NCBI GenBank assembly: GCA_027003115.1
Contig: JALWYS010000182.1
Span: 1-39,268, forward strand
From: Deltaproteobacteria bacterium
GTDB lineage: Bacteria > Desulfobacterota > Dissulfuribacteria > Dissulfuribacterales > QOAL01
Direction of reading: 5' to 3'
Length of the DNA: 39,268 nt
The position numbers were made by a program, and so were the translations under genes. The notes beneath the pieces were generated by a model. The model saw nothing but the letters and a program-made list of their open reading frames with translations, made no database searches and was not told the origin of the DNA. Below, piece after piece: positions 16,562 to 24,932 of this stretch; the first letter of the stretch is position 1; every line of letters begins with the position of its first letter.

Positions 16562-17713
16562 TTAATAGAGCAGTTTCCAGTTTCCGTTTTGTATCTCAAT
16601 CATCTTGAAGGCGTCGAGGTTCAGGCCTAGGTGGTCGGTGGGGCTCATGTTGAAGATGCCGCCTGTACCAACAAAGCCGTGGGTCTTTTCGATTTCATCC
16701 CTAATTTTGGCTCTGTCTATGGTGCCTGCCCTCTTGACCGCCTCCACTGTTATGAACAGGGCGTCATAGGCGTGTCCACCGAAGGTTGAGACCGGGCCAT
16801 ATTTTGCCTCGTATTTCTTCTTGTAAGCAAGAAGGACCTTCTTCTGCGGGTCATCAGCAGGAAGCTGGTCCGCAACGATGAGTGCAGCAGCAGGAAGCCT
16901 TATCCCGTTTGCAGCATCTCCTGCAAGCTCAATGAATTTCTTGGAGGCGACTCCGTGGGATTCGTAAACTGGTAGCTTTATTCCAAGTTGCTTAATGTTC
17001 TTTGCAACTATGGCAGGGGCCTTGCCGAAGCCGAAGTTTATAATGGCCTGGGCATCGGTTGCCCTTATCTTGGTAAGCTGGGTGGTCATGTCCGTGTCGG
17101 CATTGCCATACTTTTCATCAGCTACTATCTCGATGCCATACTTTGGGGCAAGGGCAAGACACTGGGCACGGCCGGACTTGTCAAAACCGCCGTTTCCTGT
17201 GATGAGTGCGGCCTTCTTGATTCCACGTTTCTTCATGTCTGCAAATATCTTCTCGGCGGCCATTTTGTCCGTGTGGGGTGTCTTGAAGACCCACTTTTTC
17301 ACGGGTTCAACTATCTTGATGGAGCCTGCAAGTGATATGAAGGGTACCTTTGCCTTTTCCACAATGTCAATTACGGCAAGGCTGTTTCCAGATGTGGTTC
17401 CGCCAATGATTACGTCAACCTTGTCCTTCTTGATGAGACGGTTGACGAAATTCTTGGCCTCCTTGGCCTTGCCCTTGGTGTCATAGTGGACAAACTCAAT
17501 TTTGTGTCCGTTTATCCCACCCTTTGCATTTATCTCCTCTATGTACATCTGAAGGGTCTTGAGCTCCGGATCACCAAGAAATGACGCAGGGCCGGTAACT
17601 GCTAGGAAAGAGCCTATTTTTAAGGTATCCTTTGCCTGAACCAGGCTGGTTCCAGAAAGAAATGCCAGTGAAAAAACGGCCAGTAACGTAACGATGTTTT
17701 TGAAGAAACGCAT
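16562..17713 (-). CDS. livK: Branched-chain amino-acid/amide ABC transporter substrate-binding protein
   Basis: A 383-residue periplasmic binding protein. ATG 17713 (MRFFKNIVTLLAVF...) is chosen over the track's 17782, because the sequence GGGAGGAG lies just upstream and the following 24-27 residues form a classic signal peptide cleaved near SLVQA/KDT. The mature part begins LKIGSFLAVTGPASFLGDPE, typical of type I periplasmic-binding folds of the HAAT family. Ligands may be branched-chain amino acids, urea, amides or aromatic acids; the sequence does not settle which. It is the first gene of livKHMG, has its own promoter and an attenuator after it. Confidence 0.9.
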   Translation of the reverse strand: MRFFKNIVTLLAVFSLAFLSGTSLVQAKDTLKIGSFLAVTGPASFLGDPELKTLQMYIEEINAKGGINGHKIEFVHYDTKGKAKEAKNFVNRLIKKDKVDVIIGGTTSGNSLAVIDIVEKAKVPFISLAGSIKIVEPVKKWVFKTPHTDKMAAEKIFADMKKRGIKKAALITGNGGFDKSGRAQCLALAPKYGIEIVADEKYGNADTDMTTQLTKIRATDAQAIINFGFGKAPAIVAKNIKQLGIKLPVYESHGVASKKFIELAGDAANGIRLPAAALIVADQLPADDPQKKVLLAYKKKYEAKYGPVSTFGGHAYDALFITVEAVKRAGTIDRAKIRDEIEKTHGFVGTGGIFNMSPTDHLGLNLDAFKMIEIQNGNWKLLY

Positions 17714-17740
17714 TTTTTCTCCTCCCTCTAAGATTTTATA

Positions 17741-17779
17741 ACGTTGACTAATACACAAAAAGAGAGCATTTATCAACGT
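17741..17779. promoter_or_regulatory. Paired ACGTTGA inverted repeat bracketing the livK promoter
   Basis: ACGTTGA (17741-17747) and TCAACGT (17773-17779) are perfect 7-bp inverted arms 32 bp apart centre to centre, about three helical turns. One arm overlaps the -35 and the other lies at the expected transcription start, as for an operator pair. The regulator is unknown. Confidence 0.5.
17748..17776 (-). promoter_or_regulatory. livK: Sigma-70-type promoter of livK
   Basis: On the minus strand TTGATA (17776-17771), a 17-bp spacer and TATTAG (17753-17748) give a good promoter about 35 bases upstream of the livK start. A TTGACG further upstream is an alternative -35. Confidence 0.6.
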
Positions 17780-17878
17780 CAAAACCTGAAAGCAAAAAGT
17801 GTTAGGTTTTGTTTGTGGCCACTAGCTGAACCGAAAAAGGAAGCGCAGTGTGCAAATGGTGAAAGGCAAGGCTTATAA

Positions 17879-18613
17879 ATGCTTCATATAAAAAATCTAA
17901 ATGCAAGTTATGGTCCCATACAGGTTTTAAAAAACTGCTCCCTCCACGTGGATGAGGGAGAGATTGTTTCCATAATTGGAGCAAATGGGGCAGGAAAGAC
18001 CACCCTTCTGCTTTCTGTCTCAGGCCTCATGGGTTCCCTTTCAGGTGAGATAACCTTTTGTGGCAAATCAATTAAGGGCCTTTCCCCGGACAAAATAGTA
18101 TCCCTTGGTATTGCCCACTGCCCTGAAGGAAGGCAGCTTTTCAGCCCCCTTTCCGTGTATGAAAACCTAATGCTTGGTGCCTATGCCAGGAAAAAGGTGG
18201 ACCAGAAGACGCTGGATCAGGAACTTGAGCAGATATTTGAGCTTTTTCCCAGGCTCAAGGAACGCCTGGATCAGACCGCAGGTACACTAAGTGGAGGCGA
18301 GCAGCAGATGCTTGCAATTGGTCGCGCCCTTATGGCCAGTCCGAGGCTCCTGCTTCTTGACGAGCCTTCCCTTGGACTTGCGCCCCGCCTTGTGGAAACC
18401 ATTATAAAAACCATTGTTGATCTTAACTCAAAGGGTATGACCATCTTGCTTGTTGAGCAGAATGCAAGAAAGGCCCTTGAGATATCGCACAGGGCCTATA
18501 TCCTTGAGACAGGCCGTATTATACTCCAGGGAAAGGCCTCTGACCTGGCTGAAGACAGTGAAATAAAGAGGGCCTATCTGGGCAAGGATTACAAAGACCT
18601 ATCTGAAAGGTAA
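17879..18613 (+). CDS. livF: Branched-chain amino-acid ABC transporter ATP-binding protein LivF
   Basis: A 244-residue ATPase with Walker A GANGAGKTTLLLSV, signature LSGGEQQMLAIGRAL and Walker B LLLLDEPSLGL; the EGRQLFSPLSVYENL segment is typical of LivF. It completes the LivKHMGF importer but is transcribed divergently from livK, separate from the other four genes, and is followed 7 bases later by a PaaK-like gene. The divergent intergenic region (165 bases) holds the livK promoter and the inverted repeat, so both units may be controlled by one regulator. The start has only a weak ribosome site. Confidence 0.92.
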   Translation: MLHIKNLNASYGPIQVLKNCSLHVDEGEIVSIIGANGAGKTTLLLSVSGLMGSLSGEITFCGKSIKGLSPDKIVSLGIAHCPEGRQLFSPLSVYENLMLGAYARKKVDQKTLDQELEQIFELFPRLKERLDQTAGTLSGGEQQMLAIGRALMASPRLLLLDEPSLGLAPRLVETIIKTIVDLNSKGMTILLVEQNARKALEISHRAYILETGRIILQGKASDLAEDSEIKRAYLGKDYKDLSER

Positions 18614-18620
18614 AAAAGAC

Positions 18621-19931
18621 ATGGAACTTGACAGGGTGGAGTATCTTTCGACTGAGGCGTGGAATCAGTGGCACACGGAACTTTTGCAATCAACTGTAAA
18701 TCGGGCTTACAACAGGGTGCCCTTCTACAGGAAGAGGCTTGATGAGATTGGTGTGGGCCCAGATGACATTGGTTCCGTAGAGGATATAAAAAAGCTTCCC
18801 TTTACAAGCAGGGAGGACATGGCTGAAAATTATCCCTACGGGCTTTTTTCAGTGCCTTTGCGTGATATTGTGCGCATTAATACCCTCAGAAGCGGGCAGG
18901 CGAATCCCATAGCCCTTGGCTATACCAAGCAAGACCTCAAGAGAAGGAGGGAGCTTACCGGGCGATTTTTTCGCTCTGCCGGGGTCAACCAGGACGACAT
19001 CGTGCAGATATGCCTTGACCCTGGCATGTCTCTTCACGGGCAGGATCTAAAGGAGGGTGCGGAATTTCTGGGTGCACTTGTGATTCCTCCAGATCCTGTT
19101 TCAGTGCTAAGCAGAATCAGGGTCATGGTGGATTTTAAAACCACTGTCCTTGTGACTACCCCTTCCTACGGCCTTTATATGCTCGAGACCTTCAAAGAGA
19201 CAAACATGCCACTGGCTTCGCTCAATCTCAGGCTCATGATCCTTCTTGGCGAAACCCTGACAGATGAGACCAGGGCCATATTTGAGAGAGAGCTCGATGT
19301 GAAGACCAGGGCTGCATATGGCCTTTTCGAGGCCTCTGGCCCTGCCATGGCCTACGAATGCAAGAATAAGAAAGGGCTGCATATTGCCCTGGACCATGTA
19401 ATTGCCGAGATTATCAATCCTGAAACCCTGGAGGTCCTTGGTCCAGGCCAGGAAGGTGAGCTTGTCATAACCACGGTTACGGTGAGGGCAAATCCGCTCC
19501 TTCGCTTCCGCACAGGTGACATTACCAGCCTGCACAAAAAAACCTGCTCCTGCGGAAGAACCACATGGAGAATGAGTCCCGTAAGCAGAAGGAGTGACAA
19601 CATCGTGACCGTACGCGGTGTAAAGATATCCCCAGACCATGTGCGCAACATCATACGCCAGTCCACTGGGGGAAAAAACCTCTCTTTCATTATCGTTTTG
19701 GGTAAATGGAAACATCTGACCCAGGTAGAGATACCAGTTGCCATCGATGATTCCTTTTTTTCAGGGAGCCTCCCGAAACTTCACAACTGGATCAGGGAGA
19801 CCGAGGACCTCTTCCTTGAGTCCCTGGGGCTCAGATGCAGGATAAAGCCTGTGGAGCTTAGATCCATTAAGGGTTTTCTGGAATCAGGGCAGGTGATTGT
19901 GGATAGGGATCGGTTTCTTTCTGGCGTCTGA
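18621..19931 (+). CDS. PaaK-like adenylate-forming protein with degenerate active-site motifs
   Basis: A 436-residue protein matching phenylacetate-CoA ligases in length and architecture: N-terminal NRVPFYRKRLDEIG, a YGLFEASGPAMAYEC segment, LRFRTGDI, CSCGRT and the C-terminal RSDNIVTVRGVKISPDHV hinge region. Two key sites look damaged. The phosphate loop, normally SSGTTGKP, reads RSGQANP, and the C-terminal catalytic lysine segment, normally SEGKAVRVID, reads LESGQVIVDRD, with Gln in place of Lys. ATP-dependent adenylation may therefore be lost or altered. PaaK-like genes often accompany liv-type transporters in anaerobic proteobacteria; a role in ligand handling or regulation is inference. 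It is cotranscribed with livF. Confidence 0.8.
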   Translation: MELDRVEYLSTEAWNQWHTELLQSTVNRAYNRVPFYRKRLDEIGVGPDDIGSVEDIKKLPFTSREDMAENYPYGLFSVPLRDIVRINTLRSGQANPIALGYTKQDLKRRRELTGRFFRSAGVNQDDIVQICLDPGMSLHGQDLKEGAEFLGALVIPPDPVSVLSRIRVMVDFKTTVLVTTPSYGLYMLETFKETNMPLASLNLRLMILLGETLTDETRAIFERELDVKTRAAYGLFEASGPAMAYECKNKKGLHIALDHVIAEIINPETLEVLGPGQEGELVITTVTVRANPLLRFRTGDITSLHKKTCSCGRTTWRMSPVSRRSDNIVTVRGVKISPDHVRNIIRQSTGGKNLSFIIVLGKWKHLTQVEIPVAIDDSFFSGSLPKLHNWIRETEDLFLESLGLRCRIKPVELRSIKGFLESGQVIVDRDRFLSGV

Positions 19932-19978
19932 TTCTGGATTGTTATCTGGGGAGATGGTGGAAGAAAATATTTGGAAAG

Positions 19979-20002
19979 GTGCCCCAGCCCTTACTGGGGC
20001 AC
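19979..20002. terminator. Terminator hairpin between paaK-like and csp genes
   Basis: GTGCCCCAG (19979-19987) and CTGGGGCAC (19994-20002) form a 9-bp stem with a 6-base loop. T-rich tracts follow on both sides, moderately on each. It serves the two convergent genes. Confidence 0.65.
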
Positions 20003-20017
20003 TCTTCATAGGCATTT

Positions 20018-20218
20018 TTAAATTTTTTCTACGTTTACTGCCTGAGGACCCCTACTGGTTTCTTCGATATCAAAGGTAACAGACTCCCCCTCCTTGAGAG
20101 ACTTGAATCCTTCTGCCTTGATACCTGAATAGTGTACGAAGACATCGGACTGACCTTCAATTTCGATGAAACCATAACCCTTCTTGTCATTGAACCATTT
20201 TACCTTTCCTTCTGCCAT
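20018..20218 (-). CDS. Cold-shock protein (CspA family)
   Basis: A 66-residue single cold-shock domain starting at [13 protein letters not shown]-1 is KGYGFIE and RNP-2 is VFVHYS; the C-terminus [12 protein letters not shown] is standard. It binds single-stranded nucleic acid and acts as an RNA chaperone. The track's start at 20278 adds 20 residues of poor quality; ATG 20218 is preferred, with AAGGAG about 12 bases upstream. It is monocistronic, with a hairpin terminator after it. The 289-base region between it and the divergent FmdB-type gene is AT-rich and shows no clear gene. Confidence 0.93.
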   Translation of the reverse strand: MAEGKVKWFNDKKGYGFIEIEGQSDVFVHYSGIKAEGFKSLKEGESVTFDIEETSRGPQAVNVEKI

Positions 20219-20507
20219 TTTTAAGTAGTGCTCCTTTCGAAAAACTTGAAAATTTCCAAAGAAAGGACTGATCCTCAAGGAATGGAAATGGAAAATTCCC
20301 GCCTCCCCAGATTTGAATCAGGCATCCTTTGGTTGGCAAATTTATTCTATATTAGCTTTTGTGAATAATAAAGTGTTATTTGATATAAAACAAAAATTTT
20401 CATAATCTTGGCCAGGTAACATTGTAACCCCTTGAGAAGATGGGTGGGAATGGTTAATCAAAGATAGAGGATCAGACACTCTTTTTACAAGAAGGAGGAC
20501 AGGTTTC

Positions 20508-21011
20508 ATGCCCATATATGAGTTCTACTGCTCAGATTGCCATATGATATTCAACTTTTTTTCTCGAAGGATAAATGTCGAGAAGAGGCCGTCATGTCCA
20601 AAGTGCGGAAAGGAAAGGCTGGAGAAAAAGATGTCCATCTTTGCAATTTCAAAGAACCGTAGTGAGCCAGAAGAGGACAATCCCTTTGCCAACGTTGACG
20701 AGTCCAAGCTTGAGAAGGCCATGATGTCCCTGGCTTCCGAGGTGGAAAACATTGATGAAAACGATCCAAGGCAGGCGGCACGGTTTATGAGAAAACTTTT
20801 TGATTCCGCAGGCCTTGAGGTTGGTGGCTCCATAGAAGAGGCCATAAGCCGCATGGAGGCAGGAGAAGATCCAGAAAAGATAGAGGAGGAGATGGGGGAC
20901 CTCTTTGATGATGAGGATATCTTCAAGAACCTGGGTACCAAGAAGGCCATAAAGGGTCTAAGGAGGAGGTATCTTCCACCAGCTGTTGATGAAACCCTGT
21001 ATGAGCTTTAG
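20508..21011 (+). CDS. FmdB-family zinc-ribbon protein
   Basis: A 167-residue protein beginning MPIYEFYCSDC, with a zinc ribbon from Cys8, Cys11, Cys30 and Cys33 (CPKCG). This is the FmdB/putative regulatory zinc-ribbon fold. The remaining ~120 residues are acidic and helical (GLEVGGSIEEAISRMEAGED, DLFDDEDIF), a longer tail than the ~70-110 residues of most family members. Its role is unknown; family names derived from formamidase operons are not evidence of function here. The ribosome site AGAAGGAGGA is strong. Its stop overlaps the convergent permease stop by 4 bases. Confidence 0.85.
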   Translation: MPIYEFYCSDCHMIFNFFSRRINVEKRPSCPKCGKERLEKKMSIFAISKNRSEPEEDNPFANVDESKLEKAMMSLASEVENIDENDPRQAARFMRKLFDSAGLEVGGSIEEAISRMEAGEDPEKIEEEMGDLFDDEDIFKNLGTKKAIKGLRRRYLPPAVDETLYEL

Positions 21012-22774
21012 ATGATGAGGCGTACCCCGCCCAGTTCCTCGATGCGGTAGGGGAAGTGATCCCCAGGGGATCCTATGAACATGAAGTTTATTGGGATTCC
21101 CCATTTCTTTGACAGCTTTCTTACAAGCTCAGGGGTAAACTTTCCCTGTACCTTAACGAACTCTATTTCAATATCAGGGTATTCCCTTTTCAAGAATTCT
21201 ATGTCTTGAACCAGCTTTTCAAGAAGCTCCTTGTCCTCTTGTTCCATGACAGTTACGATCTTTATCTTCTTGGTGTGTTCGTTTTGCCTTATGTAAAGGA
21301 GAACCTTGTTGAGGTTTGCAATATTGTCTCCACGGGTAAAAAAGACAAATTCCTGGGATTGTATCTTGTCTATGGTTTCATATATTTTCTGATTGACCTT
21401 GGTTACGAATTGGAGGATGGGGACAAACAGAAACTCAATGAAATTGAGGAGCATTTCCAAAAGGGCGATCCTGTTAAGCATTATGGCAACAAGCATTATG
21501 GTGGGTATGAAGTATTCTGCAAAGACAACAATGTTTGCAGGTTGCCCAGGCTCTGGCTGCTTGACGATGTTACCCACCAGGGCTGCCAGGACCGCAAAAA
21601 GGGCAGTGAAGACGGCAGGCCAGCTTGCGCGCTCGGGTCTCGGCAGAGACCTTCTTCTTATCTTCAGAAGTATGTTGCCCACTGCAAAGAGCGCCATAAC
21701 CGAAAGAAAGGAGATGGTATAGACCCCAGCCAGCACCTCAACCTGCCCCTTAGTGATGAAAAGAATGGATACGCACAGGAGAAAGAATGCAATGATGATC
21801 CTGTATGAGCTTCCCCTTCGGTTCTTCTTGAGAAAGAAGGCGGGGAATATCCTGTCCAGGGTGATTCGTTCCACAAGCCCTGTCACACCCACATAGGAGG
21901 TAAGTACCGCACCGCTTAAAACAAGGGCTGCATCTATGGAGATGATAAGGGCAAGCCAGTCTCCCCCGGCAATCTCTCCCATGTGGGACAAAAGGTCTGC
22001 CATATAGTCGTTGACCTCTGGAATGGGAACGATTGCCAAGGCAAGGAAGGCCATAAGGGGGTTGAAGATGCTGACGGCAACCCACATGTTTCGCAGGGTC
22101 TTGGGAAATACCCCACGCTGCTGCTCCTCCACGAAGTTTGCAGAGCTTTCAAACCCGGAGATTCCAAGCATTGCCGCTGAAAATCCCCAGTAAAGGTCCT
22201 TTATTATGCTTCCGTGGGGTGTTGGAAGATGCCAATTCATGAAAAAGGTATCAAGGCCTGTGTGGATAATGTAGAAAATCACGGTGCCTGCAAGGAGAGT
22301 CAAGGACGAAAGATGAAATAAAAATATGGCAACCGCTACTGCTGCCGACTCTCCAATGCCAAGGATTGTAAGCCCCATGAATATGGCGAGAAGGACTATG
22401 GTTGCAGGGATTACTGGCAGCGCCGGGATTATCGAGTGAAGATAATGCATGCCCTCTGAGGCAGAAATCACAGAGGTTGCAATGTATGACAGCAGGGTAA
22501 GGCTTGCTGCCAAAGAGGCCATGGATTTGCTTGTGGTATTTAAAAGGGCATTATAGGCACCGCCGTTTAGGGGAAGGGCACCAACCACCTCTCCATAGAT
22601 CTTTCTGAACAGATAAAGAACCCCTGCCACTATGAGAAGGGCAATCCAGGCATATTTTCCAGAGGCTGCAATGGACAGGGCGGAAACGTAAAGAACAGAA
22701 GAGGTGATATCGTTTCCACAGATTGCCGTGGCTTGAAGCTCTGACAGCTTTTTTTTCTTTTGGGTATCTGCCAT
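21008..22774 (-). CDS. APC-superfamily amino-acid permease with C-terminal cytosolic domain
   Basis: A 588-residue protein with about twelve membrane segments over the first ~440 residues. The N-terminal NDITSSVLYVSALSI, PLNGGAYNALLN and LGISGFESSANFVEEQQ patterns are typical of the APC amino-acid transporter fold. The last ~150 residues (from about QKIYETIDKIQSQ) are soluble and contain alternating strands and helices (KKIKIVTVMEQEDKELLEKL), resembling a universal-stress-like or ligand-binding regulatory domain. The substrate cannot be read from sequence. It is probably a single-gene unit; the upstream 232 bases to the channel gene hold no other gene. Confidence 0.85.
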   Translation of the reverse strand: MADTQKKKKLSELQATAICGNDITSSVLYVSALSIAASGKYAWIALLIVAGVLYLFRKIYGEVVGALPLNGGAYNALLNTTSKSMASLAASLTLLSYIATSVISASEGMHYLHSIIPALPVIPATIVLLAIFMGLTILGIGESAAVAVAIFLFHLSSLTLLAGTVIFYIIHTGLDTFFMNWHLPTPHGSIIKDLYWGFSAAMLGISGFESSANFVEEQQRGVFPKTLRNMWVAVSIFNPLMAFLALAIVPIPEVNDYMADLLSHMGEIAGGDWLALIISIDAALVLSGAVLTSYVGVTGLVERITLDRIFPAFFLKKNRRGSSYRIIIAFFLLCVSILFITKGQVEVLAGVYTISFLSVMALFAVGNILLKIRRRSLPRPERASWPAVFTALFAVLAALVGNIVKQPEPGQPANIVVFAEYFIPTIMLVAIMLNRIALLEMLLNFIEFLFVPILQFVTKVNQKIYETIDKIQSQEFVFFTRGDNIANLNKVLLYIRQNEHTKKIKIVTVMEQEDKELLEKLVQDIEFLKREYPDIEIEFVKVQGKFTPELVRKLSKKWGIPINFMFIGSPGDHFPYRIEELGGVRLII

Positions 22775-23006
22775 ATCTCCTTCTCACCCGTCCAAAGACC
22801 CTTTTATCATTAAGTTTCAGGCCTTACCAGCGGTATTTAAGCCATATTTTGAAGAAAGTAAAAGAAAAATTGCGCATTAAATGGGGGGAAGGTTTAAGTT
22901 TCAAATTTTCTTTTCATTAAAGGACTCTCACTTTCTCTTCGTATTTTTTAAAATTTCCTCAAAAAGAATCACCTGGTTGACGATAAAGAAAATAAAAAAG
23001 CTAACC

Positions 23007-24017
23007 ATGACTGTTAATCAAGACGCCTTTAGCCTGAAAAAGCCTGTGGCATTACGCCAAGGCCACGAAATGTCAACGCAGGATAGAGGAAGTCCTAGCC
23101 TTGATTTTTCAGGAAGGGACCTCTCTGGCACGAACTTCCAGGCCCAGGATCTTAAAGGGGCAAACTTTTCAGGCGCAAATCTTACAGGTGTATCATTTTT
23201 GAGGGCGGATCTTACTGGCGCCATATTCATTGGTGCAAATCTTGAAAGGGCGGATTTTAGCGGGGCATGTCTAAAGGATGCGCACCTTGAAAGGGTAAAG
23301 GCGGAAAGGGCAGGCTTTGGAATGGCAGACCTTTCAGGCGCATGCCTTTTTGGTGCGAACCTTGCCCAGGCATGTTTCGTAAAGGCGGATCTTCCAGACG
23401 CAGACCTTCGTTGCTCAGAGCTTCGGGGTGCAAGGCTCAGAGAAGCCAATCTTTGTAGCGCCGATCTTACAGAGGCCAATCTAAAGGGTAGTGATCTTTC
23501 CATGTGCAATGTGAGGGGTGCTCTTTTCACAAATGCCGACATGAGAAACACCAGGCTTAGGCAAGTAACAGGTTTTAAAGAGGCGGACTGGATAGGAACG
23601 GATCTCAGGAACATAAATTTCGCCGGCGCCTACCTTCTTCGCCGCCATGCAGTGGATCAGAATTATATAAAAGAGTTCAAGGAATCAGGCAGGGTTGCCA
23701 AATGCCTGTATTACCTTTGGCTCATAAGCAGTGATTGCGGCAGAAGCATGTCCAGGTGGTGTTTTTGGATAGTGGTTCAGATATGTTTCTTTGCTTGGCT
23801 CTACTCCCTGGTTGGGGTGGATTACGGACTGCATCCCACCTCCATTTCCGACCTTTATTTGAGCGTTGTTACTCTTACCACCCTTGGTTTTGGCGATGTG
23901 GTGCCAAAAAACGTGGCTGGCCAGATAGTGGTAATGTGCGAGGTGGTAACTGGATACATGATGTTGGGAGGCCTTCTGTCTATCTTCAGTAATAAGATGG
24001 CCCGAAGAGGAGAATAA
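23007..24017 (+). CDS. Pentapeptide-repeat protein fused to a two-TM ion channel
   Basis: A 336-residue protein from ATG 23007 (MTVNQDAF). The track's 22881 start adds a basic, hydrophobic AT-rich stretch that looks noncoding; ATG 23070 is another option. After ~30 residues come roughly 30 pentapeptide A(D/N)LXX repeats (ANFSGANLTGVSFLRADLTG and so on) forming a right-handed beta-helix. The last ~90 residues form a two-TM pore module: TM1 CFWIVVQICFFAWLYSLVG, the filter TLTTLGFGDVVP (a TxGFGD potassium-type signature) and TM2 VVMCEVVTGYMMLGGLLSIF. It should sit in the inner membrane as a tetrameric cation channel with a cytoplasmic beta-helix. It lies 1 base before the HDOD gene. Confidence 0.85.
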   Translation: MTVNQDAFSLKKPVALRQGHEMSTQDRGSPSLDFSGRDLSGTNFQAQDLKGANFSGANLTGVSFLRADLTGAIFIGANLERADFSGACLKDAHLERVKAERAGFGMADLSGACLFGANLAQACFVKADLPDADLRCSELRGARLREANLCSADLTEANLKGSDLSMCNVRGALFTNADMRNTRLRQVTGFKEADWIGTDLRNINFAGAYLLRRHAVDQNYIKEFKESGRVAKCLYYLWLISSDCGRSMSRWCFWIVVQICFFAWLYSLVGVDYGLHPTSISDLYLSVVTLTTLGFGDVVPKNVAGQIVVMCEVVTGYMMLGGLLSIFSNKMARRGE

Positions 24018-24018
24018 G

Positions 24019-24888
24019 GTGTCTTTTTTAAATATTTTCAGGAGGAAAAAACAGGATCCGGGGGACCAGTTGAGGGAGCTGCTGAAGGACTACGAGCTTC
24101 CGTCCTTTCCAGGGTCTGTAATGAGGGTGCTTGAGCTTTTGCGCGACCCAGATGCACCCCTTTCAGAGATCTCAAGGCTCATCGAGGCGGACCCTGGAAT
24201 GCACGTTAAGGTTCTTAAAACCGTCAATTCTGCTGCCTATGGCCTTTCCCGGAAAATCGGCAATATTCAGCACGCCATAAGCCTTCTTGGAAAGATGCGT
24301 CTTGAGGGAATAATCCTTCCCATTGCGGTAAAAAACGCCATTCCCAAGACCGAACTTTACTGCCTCAAGCAGCAGGATTTTTGGAGAATAAGCGCAAGGC
24401 GCGCCTGTCTTGCAAGGGCCATTGCTGAAACGCTTCACCCAACCAATCAGGAAGAATGTTTCACTGCAGGGCTCCTTCAGGACATGGCCATTCCTGTGTT
24501 GGTTCACGTAAAGGAACAAAAATATTGCATGACCCTCGAGATGTGGAACGAGGACAGGCAGGCAAGCCTTGAGAAGCTTGAACGGGAGACCTTTGGCGTT
24601 GACCACCAGGTGGTCGGTGCGCTCATGGCAGAAAAATGGCAGTTCCCGGATTATCTCCTTGACTCAATCCTCCACCACCATAACGGTAGCTCACAGTCGT
24701 CGGTACCAAAGGCGGTGACTGCGGTATCCCAGATTCGCTACAAACAGCCAGGCCAGGAAAAGGACGAGTACGAACAGATGCTTGAAATATTAAAGAAAAG
24801 TCTGGAAACAAGTCCTGCCCTTTCCCAGAAGATACTTGAGCGGGCAAGTCAGGAGGCAGACGAGTTTTATGCCATCTTTTCAGGGTAG
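24019..24888 (+). CDS. HDOD-domain signalling protein
   Basis: A 289-residue protein starting at GTG 24019, with AGAGGAG overlapping the end of the channel gene. The HDOD domain spans about residues 20-220: LPSFPGSVMRVLELLRDPDA, ISRLIEADPGMHVKVLKTVN, GNIQHAISLLGKMRLEGI and HHQVVGALMAEKWQFPDYL-like segments. HDOD domains resemble HD phosphohydrolases but usually lack the catalytic metal ligands, and act in signalling. There is no output domain such as GGDEF or EAL. Its position one base after the channel gene means the two proteins are made together, which suggests functional linkage. Confidence 0.88.
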   Translation: MSFLNIFRRKKQDPGDQLRELLKDYELPSFPGSVMRVLELLRDPDAPLSEISRLIEADPGMHVKVLKTVNSAAYGLSRKIGNIQHAISLLGKMRLEGIILPIAVKNAIPKTELYCLKQQDFWRISARRACLARAIAETLHPTNQEECFTAGLLQDMAIPVLVHVKEQKYCMTLEMWNEDRQASLEKLERETFGVDHQVVGALMAEKWQFPDYLLDSILHHHNGSSQSSVPKAVTAVSQIRYKQPGQEKDEYEQMLEILKKSLETSPALSQKILERASQEADEFYAIFSG

Positions 24889-24932
24889 CTCTTGAGCCAG
24901 AAAGTGTTTTGAAAAGACAGGGCTAAATTGTG

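Noticed and set aside
20420-20445. Possible sigma-54 promoter before the FmdB-type gene (TTGGCCAGG...TTG)
   Set aside because: The GC element is not in register and lacks TTGC.
21206-21808. 200-residue plus-strand ORF
   Set aside because: Antisense to the APC permease; the permease frame carries clear transmembrane and family motifs.
22881-23006. N-terminal extension of the channel ORF
   Set aside because: AT-rich, no ribosome site, and not part of the pentapeptide or channel domains; likely upstream untranslated DNA.
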